A stretch of DNA of 64,000 bases from Zanthoxylum bungeanum. Its lineage: Eukaryota > Streptophyta > Magnoliopsida > Sapindales > Rutaceae. Below the pieces are notes generated by a model. The model made no database searches. It saw only the letters and a program-made list of their open reading frames with translations, and was not told where the DNA came from. The position numbers and the translations under genes are program-made. This document shows, piece after piece, positions 22,073 through 33,960 of the stretch. The stretch spans positions 145,870 to 209,869 of the forward strand of contig SKCR01035577.1 of assembly GCA_019454045.1 (NCBI GenBank), written 5' to 3'. Numbering within the stretch: the stretch's first letter is position 1; each line of letters opens with the position of its first letter.

Positions 22073-22088
22073 TCGCTCTGATACCAAT
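22073..22088 (-). other. COP-M2 primer-binding site (initiator Met tRNA)
   Basis: The minus strand reads ATTGGTATCAGAGCGA next to the LTR end. TGGTATCAGAGC is the classic copia primer site complementary to tRNA-iMet. Confidence 0.85.
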
Positions 22089-24158
22089 TGTTGGAATTCT
22101 CTAAGGTCCCAAGGATCAATTATCAAGCAAGAAACACATGTGAATACATCGAGGGAGTTTCCGAATACTTACATCGATCGGTTGAGCGACGCGAGAGGCA
22201 AAAAAAATCAAATTATGCTCATTGGTTGGTCACGGAAGTTCACTGCTATCCTCTCTGATTTTCGGTCTTTGGATCATCTTCGTCAAGCTCCAAGCTTCGT
22301 CAAACGATTCCAAGCTCATTGGTGGACTTCCCTATCACCTTCGCATGACTTCGTAGTGTGCTAGCACTCCCGATTTTGCCCCAAAATCACGACTATAAGC
22401 TTCCCTTAGCTCACGGCAGTGAGCTGTGAAAGAAGAGAGGAAGAACTGCCCTAGGCGTGAATGAAAGAGAGAAAAGAGAGGAGTGTTGGGTGGTTTGATT
22501 CTAATTTGTATATCTAATACACAAAATGTGAATTTCAAATTCATTTTCCATGAATTTGGCTTTCAAAAAGTCAAGCCTTAATGGCTCTAACCACACACAT
22601 CACTCCATCAATCCATCATTCAATGAATAGTGACTGGCGTCAATCACTCAAAGTGAAAGACATCTATCACTTGATTGACGAATGATGTGACGCTAGAAGC
22701 GACTAGCGATTTGATGCTTGATTTGACTTACGTGCCGCACTCGAATTCGAAATGCGAATGCGCTCGCAAATAATCTCGGGCTCGAGTTCGCTAATTCCAA
22801 ATTAACGAATTTTCCGTTGCGACGTAATTAAATCTAATTTAATTAAATAATCATGCCTAGCATAATTACTATTCACGTCGCTAACGAATTAATTCTAAAT
22901 TAACTCGTTCGCCCGAATTAAAATCTAATTTTAATTCCGCGTCGAAATCCAATTTTGTTTAATATATCGAATATATTAATTTTATCGATTAATTCCAAAT
23001 TAATCGTTATCTCTCTTTAATTGATATTTTATCCAATATAAAATATCTCCGCAATTAATCCCAGATTAATTTTCTCTCTCTTCTAATTAATCACAGATTA
23101 ATTTAGAGTGCGAGTCTTACATCATCAGTGAATCTTCGGGAAGCGACCCATGAGATCCCCAGATATGTTGGCAGTAAATTCGGTCGTCGGACTATCCGAA
23201 CACGTAAGTACCTAGTACTACGTCTGTACCGATTTACAAGACAAGGTTGTCTTATAGCAAAGCGCCATGCCTACCCAATTCTCCAGAAATATCCTTACAG
23301 GAATATATGATCTATATCAGGCGTAGTATATGTAGTATTGCGTATGTCGATCCAGTATCGGATGATCACGTGCTAGGTCTGGGGCTGGAATTGTGTCTGC
23401 CCCGTACAAAGCACATGTCGGATGTCTGGTAACTACTCTCTATAATCGGATATACATGACCTTGTCATAATATCCCGATAGCTGTAGCATTTAAGATAAC
23501 CAGTCTCGTATCTTACGTGACCATCATATCCACTATGACTGGAGTGATACTTCCGTCTTGACATCACACCCAACACACTACGATTCTCGATATACCCAGA
23601 AGATGCGTACACAGAAACTGGTTAAAGCCCTGGACAACCAAAACCAAAGTATATTGATTTTCGCAAGTATTAGCGGTGCAAGTCTCAGGTTAAGACCAAA
23701 TAAACCTACCCTGATTTCGGACTTCCATAGGCACATAGTCATACTACCAATGGAATTCCGAGGGGGTCTATCCAGAGCGAAGCTTTTTCCCGTACCATCG
23801 GTAAAACACAACCTCCTATTACACTTGCATGAGTATCCTATACCCATATATATGAGAACTATGCCGTTGTGCCCTCACAACGCGCACAAGTGTAATACTA
23901 GTCTTTTACGCATTTATCGATGTCCAATATCGATAATACTCTGACTAGGGATATTTAATGATTTATCCTTCGTGGACTGATACTGTCTCATATCAATCTC
24001 AATCCAGGAACAAGTCATAGGGACCTCCTATCATTTTTACATCTTGGTGATCTAATCACAAATGATAAGAGAGCAATCTCCTTTGTCACATAGTTAATTT
24101 GTACAACAACACCATGATCTGTACAAATAGTGACGCTATGGGTCATAATTGTCCAACA
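22089..24158 (-). repeat. COP-M2 5' LTR, 2070 bp
   Basis: Plus-strand ends TGTTGGAATTCTC and ATTGTCCAACA; PBS adjoins at 22088. Very similar to 18219-20270 in the right half. Noncoding. Confidence 0.85.
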
Positions 24159-26127
24159 GAATCTCCTCGAGTCGAGTAGCATATGTAATCCTTCGACTAT
24201 AGGATAACATTGATTTTGTGTGAGATCCTCTACAGTTTGATGCCATTTATGTCAGAAACCTTTCATGGTATTCCCTCTAGATGTTCGTTGGGTGTGGACC
24301 GATGCATTCAGTAATCAAGTGCGAAGTAAGAAAGGATCTGTCGGCCCGTATGTGTACCATAAGAGGTTGAGGTATCCATGTGAGTAAAGTCACGATTCTT
24401 AAATCTTTGGCCAAAGTTGATCACTTAGGGTGGATTGCATCAGTTATGAATAATCATAGACATGCCAACATAAGATGTGCATCTCGGAAACTTGACGGTG
24501 TATTCTATGTTTCCTAAGCACAACTCAGATATCTTATGACAGAAGGATTTTTGTACATATTAGCTAGGCTTATATGACAAACGTTTCTGAACTTAGAGAG
24601 TCCTAATATGAAATGTACTCGTTGAGCACTTGGGTAGCCGATTAATTTTGATAAAAGATAATATTCGATATTATAATTATCAACCAAGATAATCAAGTGT
24701 TATTGGATAACATTGGTTATTTACTTTGACCTAATTAGATTAATTGGATTAATTCAACAATTATACAAGGGTTTAAATGTAAAATCATAATTATCTCTAC
24801 CATTTAAGAATATTATAGTAATTGTAAGTATGTAATAATAGGTGGTTTTGGCTTGATTTAATTGAATTAAATCAAAGTGGCAAATATTTAACTAATCCAT
24901 TTCATAATCCTTGGATTGATTTAATTGGATTAAATCAAAGTGGGAGACAATGGAGATTAGTCACACCTAATTAGACATATTTGGACCAATTGGATTAAGC
25001 CCACATAAAAGTTGATTACAACTTTTATTAATTAAAATTGCATAAGTTTTGCTATAAATAGCAAACTTTAGGAAAGTTTTAATTAAGCAAAGAAAAAGCT
25101 TGATAAAACTAAGTACAAACAAATTCCTAGAGAAATTAGCCTAAGTTAGAGAAGTTTTTAGAGAAGCTTGTGAGGTCTCTACAACATTTAATCTAGGAGA
25201 AATCAAGATTGGATCTTGTATTGAAGCTTGCTAACATTGGAATCAAGATTGGATCTTGGACTGAAGCTTGCAAACCTTGGAGGTTCTCCTACCATTTCAA
25301 CAAAGAGAAGAAGATTTGATCTTTGCATCAAGCTTGCTAGGTAAGTTTGAACTTCTTTTAAGTTATGTTCTTTTATGTACTGGATGCATGATCACATAAC
25401 TTAATATTGAAATAAAGCTAATAGATTGTGTTAGGATGCTTTGGAAGTTTAAACACAATATGCTTGTTATTAGGTCAAACTATTTATGTTAGACATAAAT
25501 AAAAAATTAGAGTTTGGAACTCTAGATTAAAGCTTAGAGCTATGACTACCATTATAGAATCACCTGACCACCTTTGAGTGACCTAGAATTGTTCCCGAGA
25601 TATTTCTTATTGGGATTCTAATTTGGTTTGTCTATTGGATTCAAAATTTACTTAAGTACTTATTTAGAATAAATTTATGTTTTTGTAAAAATATTTAATA
25701 TTTTAAAAAACTTGAATTTTGTTTTATAACATGTGTTGATGTTAAAAATTAATTTTGGGTGTTTTTGAAGTGTTTAGGGAAGACCGAAAGAACTTAGGGT
25801 AAATGTCTATTCAGCTCACTGGAAAGTGAGCTGAAGGAAATTAAAAGAACAAGCAATGGCCAAAAAAAAAATCTGTGGCAGTGCGAGCACGCGCCATTTG
25901 TAGCACGCGCGCACTGCACATGTTTCGCGCGATGATTTTTATTTTCACTCGTTCTTGAGCTTATGGACTCCGATTTAGTTCCGATTTTTTCCTATACACT
26001 CATAATGGAATATAGTATTTCATTAAATATTTTAAAATTATACCCATGTTTGATATCCAAGGGTTAGACCCATTTTCGTTGTGCAGGGTACCGATCCGAC
26101 CCTAAGGGTTCCATAACTGCCCCAACA
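24159..26127 (+). repeat. COP-B 5' LTR, 5'-truncated
   Basis: Begins at GAATCTCCTCGAGTCG, which equals 31275 of the 3' LTR, and ends GCCCCAACA just before the PBS. Contains U3 with tandem AAATCAAGATTGGATCTTG-type repeats near 25200-25270. Collinear with the three 3' LTR pieces. Confidence 0.88.
25053..25060 (+). promoter_or_regulatory. COP-B LTR TATA box
   Basis: GCTATAAATAGCAAA, a strong plant TATA box, conserved at 50948-50955 in the 3' LTR. Confidence 0.65.
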
Positions 26128-26130
26128 GAA

Positions 26131-26142
26131 TGATATCAGAGC
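26131..26142 (+). other. COP-B primer-binding site
   Basis: TGATATCAGAGC, one mismatch from the iMet primer site TGGTATCAGAGC, three bases after the LTR end. Confidence 0.75.
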
Positions 26143-26894
26143 AAGGCTTAACCACACAACATATATTTTTGAATCTATGCCATATTAATTTTAATTTAAT
26201 TATGCATAAGACATATTGAATATGTAAATCATATTTTAAATTAAAAATTTGACCTAATTAAATTAGTGACTTGATTGTCATAAATCTCCTGTGATTAGGT
26301 GATTACTTTATTTAAGTAATAATATTAATAATATTGGACCACTATTGGATGGTCCGTCTTGTCAACACGGAGATGAATGATTTCTTACTACTTATATCCA
26401 AGACCTTCATTATTGTGAGGGTATAAGTGCTCGGAATTTAGGTCGCTCCGGTAAAACATTAAATGTAGCATGATGAGTTAACACAGTCATCCAATACCGT
26501 CATATGGTGAGGGTGTACATACGAAGCTCATTAGTGCACATTGACAAGTATACACCTGGAATACGTCTTAATCCAAGACCATCGATAGTGTGAGGATAAG
26601 AAATGGTTTAGGACCAAACTAGGTGTCACATGAATGTGATTGACTTTGAAGGTCTACCTAATGAGTTTATAAAGGCCAAAACCGTCGATAGTGTGAAGCT
26701 GGAGTAAATGTCATGGGATCCACTTCCCTCTATGAAATTTTGATAGTCAAATTTCTATTTTTCCGTTAAGGAAGATTATATAATTACGTAAAGTAGTGGG
26801 AGGACACTAATAGATTTAAAATTCCATAATCAATTAGTGTTATTATTTTTGAAATGAAAAATGTTCTGCTACTGTTTATAATATTGTCTTGTAA
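26143..26894 (+). promoter_or_regulatory. COP-B leader with four phased motifs
   Basis: Untranslated leader. The motif CCAAGACCATCGATAGTG (variants) starts at 26398, 26491, 26573 and 26676, followed by TGAGG or TGAAG. The block TTACGTAAAGTAGTGGGAGG ends at 26803, and gag starts 92 bases later. The segment GTCTACCTAATGA (26652-26664) and the AGTGGGAGG block are identical in COP-E1, where the four motifs have a different sequence at matching positions. Confidence 0.65.
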
Positions 26895-27713
26895 ATGGCT
26901 GCCGCTAATCCATTGATGAGACTTTTGGATACCAATAAGCTAAAAGGAGCCGAAAATTATTTCGAATGGGAAATGAACATACGCCTTGTAGTTTGAAAAG
27001 TTGATTTATGTCACTGTCAATCCACTGCATGTTGAAATAGATCCTGACTCCACTCCAGAAGAGCGAGAAACTTTTAATACATGGAAGGATGATAACCTTA
27101 AGGTGAAATCCTACATCTTGGGATTGATGGTTCCAGATTTGCTGAGACAGTACATATAGGTACCGGATGCTTGGAGCATCATGCAAATACTCAAGGAGTT
27201 GTTCGAGGCAAATCAAGAGATTGAATTTTATCGTAGGTCTAAGGAATTGTTCCGTGCTGAACTCAGTGATGGATGAGCTGTTAGCATTCATGTTTTGAAC
27301 ATGATCGACCATATTTGATACTTGGAACGACATGTCTTTGTGATTGATGAACGGCTGGGCCGTAATTTGATTATGTCTTCTTTGCCTGGATCTTATACTG
27401 GCTTTGAATTAAACTTCCATATGCACTCAAAGAAAGCCAACTATGAAGCAATTCATAACATATTACGCACGGTGGAGCATGATATGAGAAAATATAACCC
27501 CACTTTGTACCTCCATGGTGGAGCTGGCTCTTCAAAGACTTATGGGAAGTCAAAGAAAATGAAAATGAGGAAGTAGCGGATATCAAAGAAGAACTCCAAG
27601 AAGCGCATATGTGCAAAATTGCAAGTAGCCCGTGATCAGTGTCTACACTACAAGAAGTCTGGACATTGGAAGAAAGACTGTCCAGAGTTAATAGGAAAAT
27701 CAGGACCCTCAGG
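26895..27713 (+). pseudogene. gag: COP-B gag pseudogene
   Basis: Copia gag starting at ATG 26895 (MAAANPLMRLLDTNKL). It contains the UBN2-type capsid sequence (FEWEMNIRL, TWKDDN, LMVPDLLRQY, IMQILKELFEA, LIMSSLPGSYTGF) and a zinc knuckle CLHYKKSGHWKKDC at 27640-27681. Breaks: a one-base shift near 26990 producing TGA at 26994, a stop after DLLRQYI (about 27157), further stops near 27274 and 27318, and a frame change near 27575. The second knuckle Cys is Tyr, so zinc binding would be impaired even if the frame were open. Intact copia gags are about 250-300 residues, and this span fits that. It lies directly upstream of the protease. Confidence 0.85.
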
Positions 27714-28150
27714 TATGCTTTATATTTTTTTCCAATTATTTACATCTCATTAACCTTAGATGCAAATAGTGGATGGGTGTTAGACACTGGCAGTCCAACT
27801 AATATTTGCAACTCCCTATAGGTAATGAGGGTAAAACGAAGGTTGAATAAATGGGAGATCCACCTTAGAGTTGGCAATGGCGAGACATTGGATGTCAATA
27901 CCATAGGAACAATTGTTATAGATCTCCCAAATAGATGTAAATTAAATTTACAAGACTGTTATTACGTACCCTCACTTATCAGATAAATAATACCACAGCC
28001 AATATTAGATAAAGAAGGATATAAAATAAACATTAAGGATAAAACTTTATATTTATATGATAAAGATAATTTATTGAAATATGAATGTTCTTTATCAAAC
28101 GGTCACTATATTTTGGAAAAATATAGAGATGTCTTTAATGTAGAAGAAAA
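27714..28150 (+). pseudogene. pol: COP-B protease domain, degenerate
   Basis: Aspartic protease of the pol polyprotein. The active-site triplet DTG is at 27783-27791 (WVLDTGSPTNICN), then LRVGNGETLDV (about 27870-27900) and CYYVPSL (about 27957-27977), the conserved words leading to the pre-integrase domain. A stop follows NSL (27820) and others follow LIR (about 27984) and further on. The protease would cut Gag-Pol during particle maturation. It is continuous with gag upstream and the pre-integrase domain downstream, in normal copia order. Confidence 0.8.
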
Positions 28151-28885
28151 TACAAGTATTAAATCTGAATTAAATAATACTGAATTATGACATATGAGAT
28201 TGGGCCATATAGGTGTTAAGCGTCTATCCAAATTGGTAAATGATGGTTTGATTGAAAATCTTACCTTAGATCCTTATTTGATTTGTGATTCATGCATCCA
28301 AGGGAAGATAACAAAGGCCCAATTTCTTGGTGTTGGACACCGTGTTGAAGATTTATTGGAACTAATGCACAGTGATATGTGTGATCTATTAAATCATACC
28401 GCTCATGATGGTTCAACCTACTTCATGACTTTCACGGATGATAAGTCTAGATATGGATATGTCTATCTGACGAAACATAAGTCGAAAATATTTGACAGGT
28501 TTAAAATATTCTGAAATGAAGTAGAAAAACAAACCATTAAATTTATAAAGTGCCTTAGATCAGATCGAGATGATGAATACATGAGTGAAGAGTTCAGAAG
28601 GTATTTAAGGGAGAATGGAATTCTTGCCCAATATAGCCCACCAGGAACACCTCAACACAATGGTGTATCTGAGCGTAGAAATCTTACTTTATTAGATATG
28701 GTGCGAACAATGATGAGCTATACAAATTTTCCTTATTACATTTGGAGTTACGCTTTACTTACTGCTGCCCACATACTTAATAGAGTTCCATCAAAAGCTA
28801 TTTCTACGACTCCCTATCAGATATGGTTCAGTAGAAATCCAAGTCTTAGTCATTTAAAGATTTGAGGTTGTCCTGCTTACGTTAT
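28151..28885 (+). pseudogene. pol: COP-B integrase (GAG-pre-integrase plus DDE core)
   Basis: Begins with the HHCC-like pre-integrase segment (HMRLGHIGVKRLS ... CDSCIQGK, 28191-28305) and continues into the catalytic core. All three catalytic acidic residues are present: Asp in HSD (28374-28376), Asp in LRSDR (28563-28565) and Glu in GVSERRN (28671-28673). The last two lie 36 codons apart, giving the D-X35-E spacing of retroviral-type integrases. Breaks: TGA just before HMRLGH (28188), TGA and TAG at 28512-28525, TGA near 28864. The GGEY motif after the second Asp is DDEY here. The domain inserts cDNA into the genome. Confidence 0.85.
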
Positions 28886-29980
28886 AATCGCCGAGTGGAA
28901 TAAACTAGCACCTAGAAGGTATAAATATAGGTTCGTTGGATATCCAGAAAATTCTTTGGGATATCAATTCTATAATTATGGGCAACGAAATGTATTTGTT
29001 GTTCGCTTTGCCACTTTTCTTGAAAAGGAATTTTTGAGAAATAGTGGGAGTTTTAGAAAGTTTGAACTTGATGAGTTTGATCCCAACAGTAAGGAACCTG
29101 AGATGGAACCAGAGATCCAATTAGGTGAAAGATCTACAACACAGGTTCTACGTAAGTCGAATAGAATATCAAGGCCTTCTGAAAGACTATTTTTAACATC
29201 TGAGACGAGCCATAATGTTCTCCTCTTAGAGGAAACATATTCGACTACGTATAAAGAAGCGATATTGGATATCGATTTGGGAAAATCGAAGGAAGCCATG
29301 AAATCTGAAATGGATTCAATGCATGACAATCAAGTCTGAGACTTACTTGAACTTCCTGAAGGAGTTAAACCTATTGGTTGTAGATGGGTTTACAAAAGGA
29401 AGCGAGGGCCCGATGGAAAGATGGAAACCTTTAAGGCCCCGACTGGTAGCGAAAGGTTACACTCAACGTGTTGGGATTGACTATGAGGAAACTTTTTTAC
29501 TAGTAGCCATGCTAAAATCCATTAGGATTCTTTTAGCCATTGATGCATATCACGACTATGAGATATAGCAGATGGATGTGAAAATCGCTTTCCTAAATGG
29601 ATTTCTTTAAGAGGATATCTATATGGAACAACCAGAGGGTTTCGTATCCAGTGAGACTTCAAACTTGGTTTGTAAGCTCCAAAAATCTATTTATGGACTT
29701 AAACAGTCATCCCGAAGCTGGAATCATCATTTTGATGAGATAATTAGATTATCCGGATTCATAAAAAATGAGGAAGAACCATGTATTTATAAGAAAGTTA
29801 GTGGGAGCATGATAGTTTTACTAATTTTATATGTATATGACATCCTTATCATTGGAAATGATATATGATTGATGTAAAGTGTGAAACCCTATCTTTGCAA
29901 GAACTTTTCCATGAAAGATATGGGTGAAATTTCCTATATACTCGGTATAAGGCTCTACCGGGATAGGTTAGGAAACTTAT
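28886..29980 (+). pseudogene. pol: COP-B reverse transcriptase, active site mutated
   Basis: Includes the Ser/Glu-rich hinge (RKSNRISRPSERL) and the RT words KEAMKSEMDSM, GCRWVYKRK, RLVAKGYTQRVGIDYEETF, QMDVKIAFLNGF and KLQKSIYGLKQSSRSWN. The catalytic box normally reads YVDD; here 29830-29841 encodes YVYD, so the first catalytic Asp is Tyr (one GAT to TAT change). Other breaks: TGA at 29337, a frameshift near 29430, TAG at about 29566, TAA near 29609, and TGA TTG ATG TAA after GNDI. These changes independently abolish activity. The domain copies the element RNA into cDNA. Confidence 0.87.
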
Positions 29981-30808
29981 AGGATTGTCTCAATCGACGT
30001 ACATAGATAAGATGTTAGAAAGGTACAATTTTACCAACTACAAGAAAACAAATGTACCTTTCCGATATGACATACATCTTTCGAAGAAAATGGCACCACG
30101 GACTGAGGAAAAGAGAGTTAGAATTTCTAACTTGCCATATTCTTCTTGTATTGGAAGCATAATGTATGGTATGCTATGTACTAGACCTGACATCAATTTC
30201 AGTGTCAGTGTGACCAGCCGATATCAATTTGATCCAGGTAATGATCATTGGACAGCTGTGAAACATATCCTGAAATATCTTAAAGGTAATAGGGATAAGT
30301 TTCTGATATATGGAGAAGATGAGCTACAAGTTAAGGGTTATATAGACTCCGACTTCCAGGGAGATACAGATGATAGAAAATCTACATCAAGATACGTATT
30401 TACCTTTAATGCTGGTGCAGTTAGTTGGTGATGTTCAAAGCATGGCTCAACAACTAATTCCACCACTGAGGTGGAATTTATAGCGGCTTCAGAAGCTGCT
30501 AAAGAAGTTGTTTGTATTAGAAATTTTATCACAGAACTTTTCGTTATGCCTAGTATTGCGGATTCAATCCCATTGTAGTGTGATAATAATAGAACTATTG
30601 CACAGGCTAAGGAGCCGAGGGGGCATTCCAAGTCTAAGCACGTGGAAAGGAAATACCAAGTAATTAGAGAGATTATTGAACGTAAAGACATAGCGGTCTT
30701 GAAGGTTTAAGGATTAGACAACATAGCAGACCCGCTTATAAAGGCCTTACCTCCTAAATTATTCGATAAATATGTAGAGGAGATGAGACTGTGGTACTAT
30801 CCAGATTG
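29981..30808 (+). pseudogene. pol: COP-B RNase H domain
   Basis: Copia RNase H following RT. A long open stretch (29985-30431) contains the connection segment (YIDKMLERYNF, PYSSCIGSIMYGMLCTRPD) and RNase H landmarks: DSDFQGDTDDRKS with the first acidic residues, then STTEVEFIAASEAAKE, CDNNRTIAQ and HSKSKHVERKYQVIRE, ending near ALPPKLFDKYVEEMRL. Breaks include a TGA after AGAVSW (30429) and TAG codons near 30576 and 30708. It removes RNA from RNA:DNA hybrids. The ORF end lies about 20 bases before the 3' LTR, as usual in copia. Confidence 0.85.
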
Positions 30809-30828
30809 ACTCTAAGCAAATGAGAGTT

Positions 30829-31422
30829 TGTTGGAGTTGGTGCTTGGAGTGCCAATCCGAATTGTACATTTTATTATTTATTAATAAAGTAACTATATTT
30901 TCATTTCATATCTTATTAATGGTATTGTCATTATGCATATTAGATTGATGTATAGATATGCTAAGTATGACATCGACCTTAGAATAATCTTGTAGTAATA
31001 CTGGACACTAGGTGGTCTGATATTGGGATAAGTATTACTATTATAAACTATTCTTAAAGTAAATATTCCTAGTCGTTAGTTTTGGAATACGGTCGAATTC
31101 CTATAACTTAGAAGACTAACACATGTCGTATATTGGAATTGCATTTCCAATGGTTTAACCCGATGTACCATGAGTTTTGGAAACTCGTATAGACGTGTGG
31201 GTATTGGTTGGACCGAATATTGAATGACTCACAAGTGATACCTAATAGTTGGAAGTACACATCACCATCAATATGAATCTCCTCGAGTCGAGTAGCATAT
31301 GTAATCCTTTGACTGTAGGATAACATTGATTTTGTGTGAGATCCTGTACACTTTGATGCCATGTATGTCAGAAACCTTTCATGGTCTGACCTCTAGAAGT
31401 TCATTGGGTGTGGACCGATCCA
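30829..31422 (+). repeat. COP-B 3' LTR, first piece
   Basis: Starts TGTTGGAGTTGGTGCTTGG right after a weak purine tract (AAATGAGAGT). It ends at ATCCA, the left target duplication of COP-M3. Bases 31275-31422 overlap the 5' LTR start at 24159. Confidence 0.88.
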
Positions 31423-33423
31423 TGTTGGGAAATTCTCTAAGTCCCGAGGATCGATTAAAACAATGAAACATACATGTGAATACATGAAGAAGTTGCAGAA
31501 TACTTACATCGATCGGTTGAGGCGATGCGTCGAAGAACAAAACTTTTATGCCCTCATTGGAAGCTCACGGCAACATGCAATTTTTTGTGCTCTCCAATTT
31601 TCGGCCATGGACTCCATTGTTGTCTTCAAGCTCCAAGCTTCTCAAATGGTGATTCCAAGCTCACAAGTGGGTTTCTCTATCACCTTAGGATGTCTCCATT
31701 GTGTGCTAGCTCTCTTGATTTTGCAACAAAATCATCATGTTTGCTTCTCCTTGCTCTCGACAGTGAGCCAAAAACCAGAAGAAAAAAACAGCCCATTTGG
31801 ACGTGAGAGAGAGGAAGAAGAATTGAGAGAGAGAGTGTTATTTTCTTACTTTAAATTGGTAAATGATTTTCCAAAAATCATATACACAAAATTGCAACCA
31901 AAAAGTCAAATGGAAATTATGCCAACCACTTCCATCAACTACCATCAATCAATCAAGTGACAGGTTGTCACATCACTCAAAGTGACTAATGATTTGACGC
32001 TTGATGCGACTAGTGGTTTGACGCTTGATGTGACTTGCGGGCCGCACTTAAGTTCACAATGCGAGTGCGCTCCCAAAAACTCCCGGGCTCGGGTTCGCTA
32101 ATTCCAAATTAACGAATTTTCCATTGCGACACAATTAAATAATTATGCCTAGTAAAATCACTATTCACGTCGCTAACGAATTAATTCTAAATTAACTCAT
32201 TCGCCCGAATTAAAATCTAATTTCAATTCCGTGTCGAAATCCAATTTCGTATAATATATCGAATATATTATTTTATCGATTAATTACAAATTAATCGTTT
32301 TCTCTCTTTAATTAATATTTTATCACAGAAAAAATATCTCCGTAATTAATCCCAGATTAATTTTCTCTCTCATCTAATTAATCCCAAATTAATAAAGTGT
32401 GAGTCATACGTCATCGGTGAATATTCGGGAAGCAACCCATGAGATCTCCGGATATGTTGGCAGTAAATTCGGTCGTCGGACTATCCGAACACGTTCGTAT
32501 CGATTTACAAGACAAGGTTGGCTTCTAGCAAAGCGCCATGCCTAACCAATTCTCCAGAAATATCCTTACAGGAATATATGATCTATATCAGGCGTAGTAT
32601 ACGTAGTATTGCGTATTTCGATCCAGCATCAGATGTCACATGCAAGGCCTAGGACTGGAATTGTGTCTGCCCCGTACGAAGCACAAATCGGATCTCTGGT
32701 AACTAGTCTCTATAATCGGATAAACATGACCTAGTCATTTTATCCCGATGACTGCAGTACATAAGAGAACCAGTTCCGTATCCTACGTGACCATCATCTC
32801 CACTATGACTGGAGTGATACTTCCATCTTGACATCATACCCAACACACTACGATTCTCAATATACCCAGCAGAGGCGTACACAGAACCTGTTAAAGCCTT
32901 GGACGACCTAAAACCAAAGTATATTGATTGTCGCAAGTATTAGTGGTGCAAGTCTCAGGTTAAGACCAAATACACCTACCCTGATTCAGACTTCAATATA
33001 CACATAGTCATACTACCAATGGAATTCTGAGGGGTCTATCCAGAGCGAAGCTGTTTTCCATACCATCGGTAAAACACAACCTCCTACTACACTTGCATAA
33101 GTATCCTATACCCAAATATATGAGAACTATGCCGTTATGCCCTCACAACGCGCACAAGTGTAATACTAGTCTTTTATGCATTATCGATGTCCAATCTCGA
33201 TAATACTCTAATTAGGATATTTAATGATTAAACCTTCGTGGATTGATACTGTCTCATATCATCTCAATCCAGGAACTAATCATAAGGACCTTCTATCATT
33301 TATATATCTCGGTGATCTAATCACAAATGATAAAAGAGCAATTTCCTTTGTCACATAGTTAATTTGTACAATAACACCATGATCTGTACAAATAGTGACG
33401 CTATGGGTCATAACTGTCCAACA
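31423..33423 (-). repeat. COP-M3 3' LTR, 2001 bp
   Basis: Plus-strand ends TGTTGGGAAATTCTC and CATAACTGTCCAACA. Near-identical in layout to 39299-41319. The 20 bp missing relative to the 5' LTR are in part the CTAGTACTACG segment near 32490. It contains CACGGCAACATG-to-GTGAGCC ORF-like sequence that recurs at 39398-39700 only because the LTRs are copies. Confidence 0.88.
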
Positions 33424-33960
33424 ATGTCCCACTTGGCCTATAGCCAGTCACTCGAGTGTCCTACACCCGAACTATGTATGGTTCGCTTAAATTACTGAGA
33501 AAAGACTTTCGTCAGCGGATTTGCATCAATATCATCTGATGCGATTTATACGATCATCACATTGCCACGATGTATGATCCGAACGAATCGGATGAACAGT
33601 CGAAGTATGTATTTGGATTGTTGATGAGACCATTAATTCTTTAGCCTGCGCTGTAGCCTAGCTCAGCTGCTAACAGAACTATATCTAATCTAATTAGATT
33701 TATTATCAATCCAGAAGGCTTCTATTGCTGCCTCAGCTGCAGCAATAATCCACTTTTGTTGTTTATTCGGTAACATTATCTTGCTTTGAAGATTTCTAGC
33801 TCACTGTTCTGATATTCAAACTGTATAGTACCATTGTTACGACTTATAGTCGTTTTTATCGGTTTGGAAACTTACAGCTGTGATTCCAGTCACTTCAAGT
33901 TCTCCTTCTCCATAGTTTAAGATAACATCCTTAGTTCTCTAAGATTCTAAGTATGTTCTT
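33424..33960 (-). pseudogene. pol: COP-M3 RNase H remnant
   Basis: Minus-strand translation around 33780-33690 gives QQKWIIAAAEAAIEAFWIDN, the degenerate counterpart of the copia EAEYIAASEAAKEAVWI segment. Flanking sequence is shredded by stops and indels. A purine tract AAGTGGGACA at 33424-33434 (minus) abuts the LTR. By position this is the C-terminal end of pol. Confidence 0.6.

Larger units (their letters stand above)
20271..24158 (-). mobile_element. COP-M2: minus-strand copia element, 5' part
   Basis: Comprises a leader segment (20271-22088) and 5' LTR (22089-24158). The interior stops abruptly at 20271 with CCAGTAAGG, which matches the middle of the COP-M1 leader (13951), because COP-M1 is inserted there. 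Only three of the four phased motifs remain on this side. The right LTR end abuts the middle of the COP-B LTR, so COP-M2 was inserted in COP-B. GAATC (24159-24163) is the candidate target duplication. Confidence 0.72.

Noticed and set aside
26131..26142. tRNA-like sequence at TGGTATCAGAGC-type sites (also 22073, 39281, 55601).
   Set aside because: These are primer-binding sites complementary to the tRNA 3' end, not tRNA genes; no cloverleaf is present.
31525..31806. Cys/Leu-rich plus-strand ORF recurring at 39398-39838, which looked like a duplicated small secreted protein.
   Set aside because: The two occurrences are the two LTRs of COP-M3. Frames differ between copies and the corresponding COP-M1/M2 LTR region is not open.
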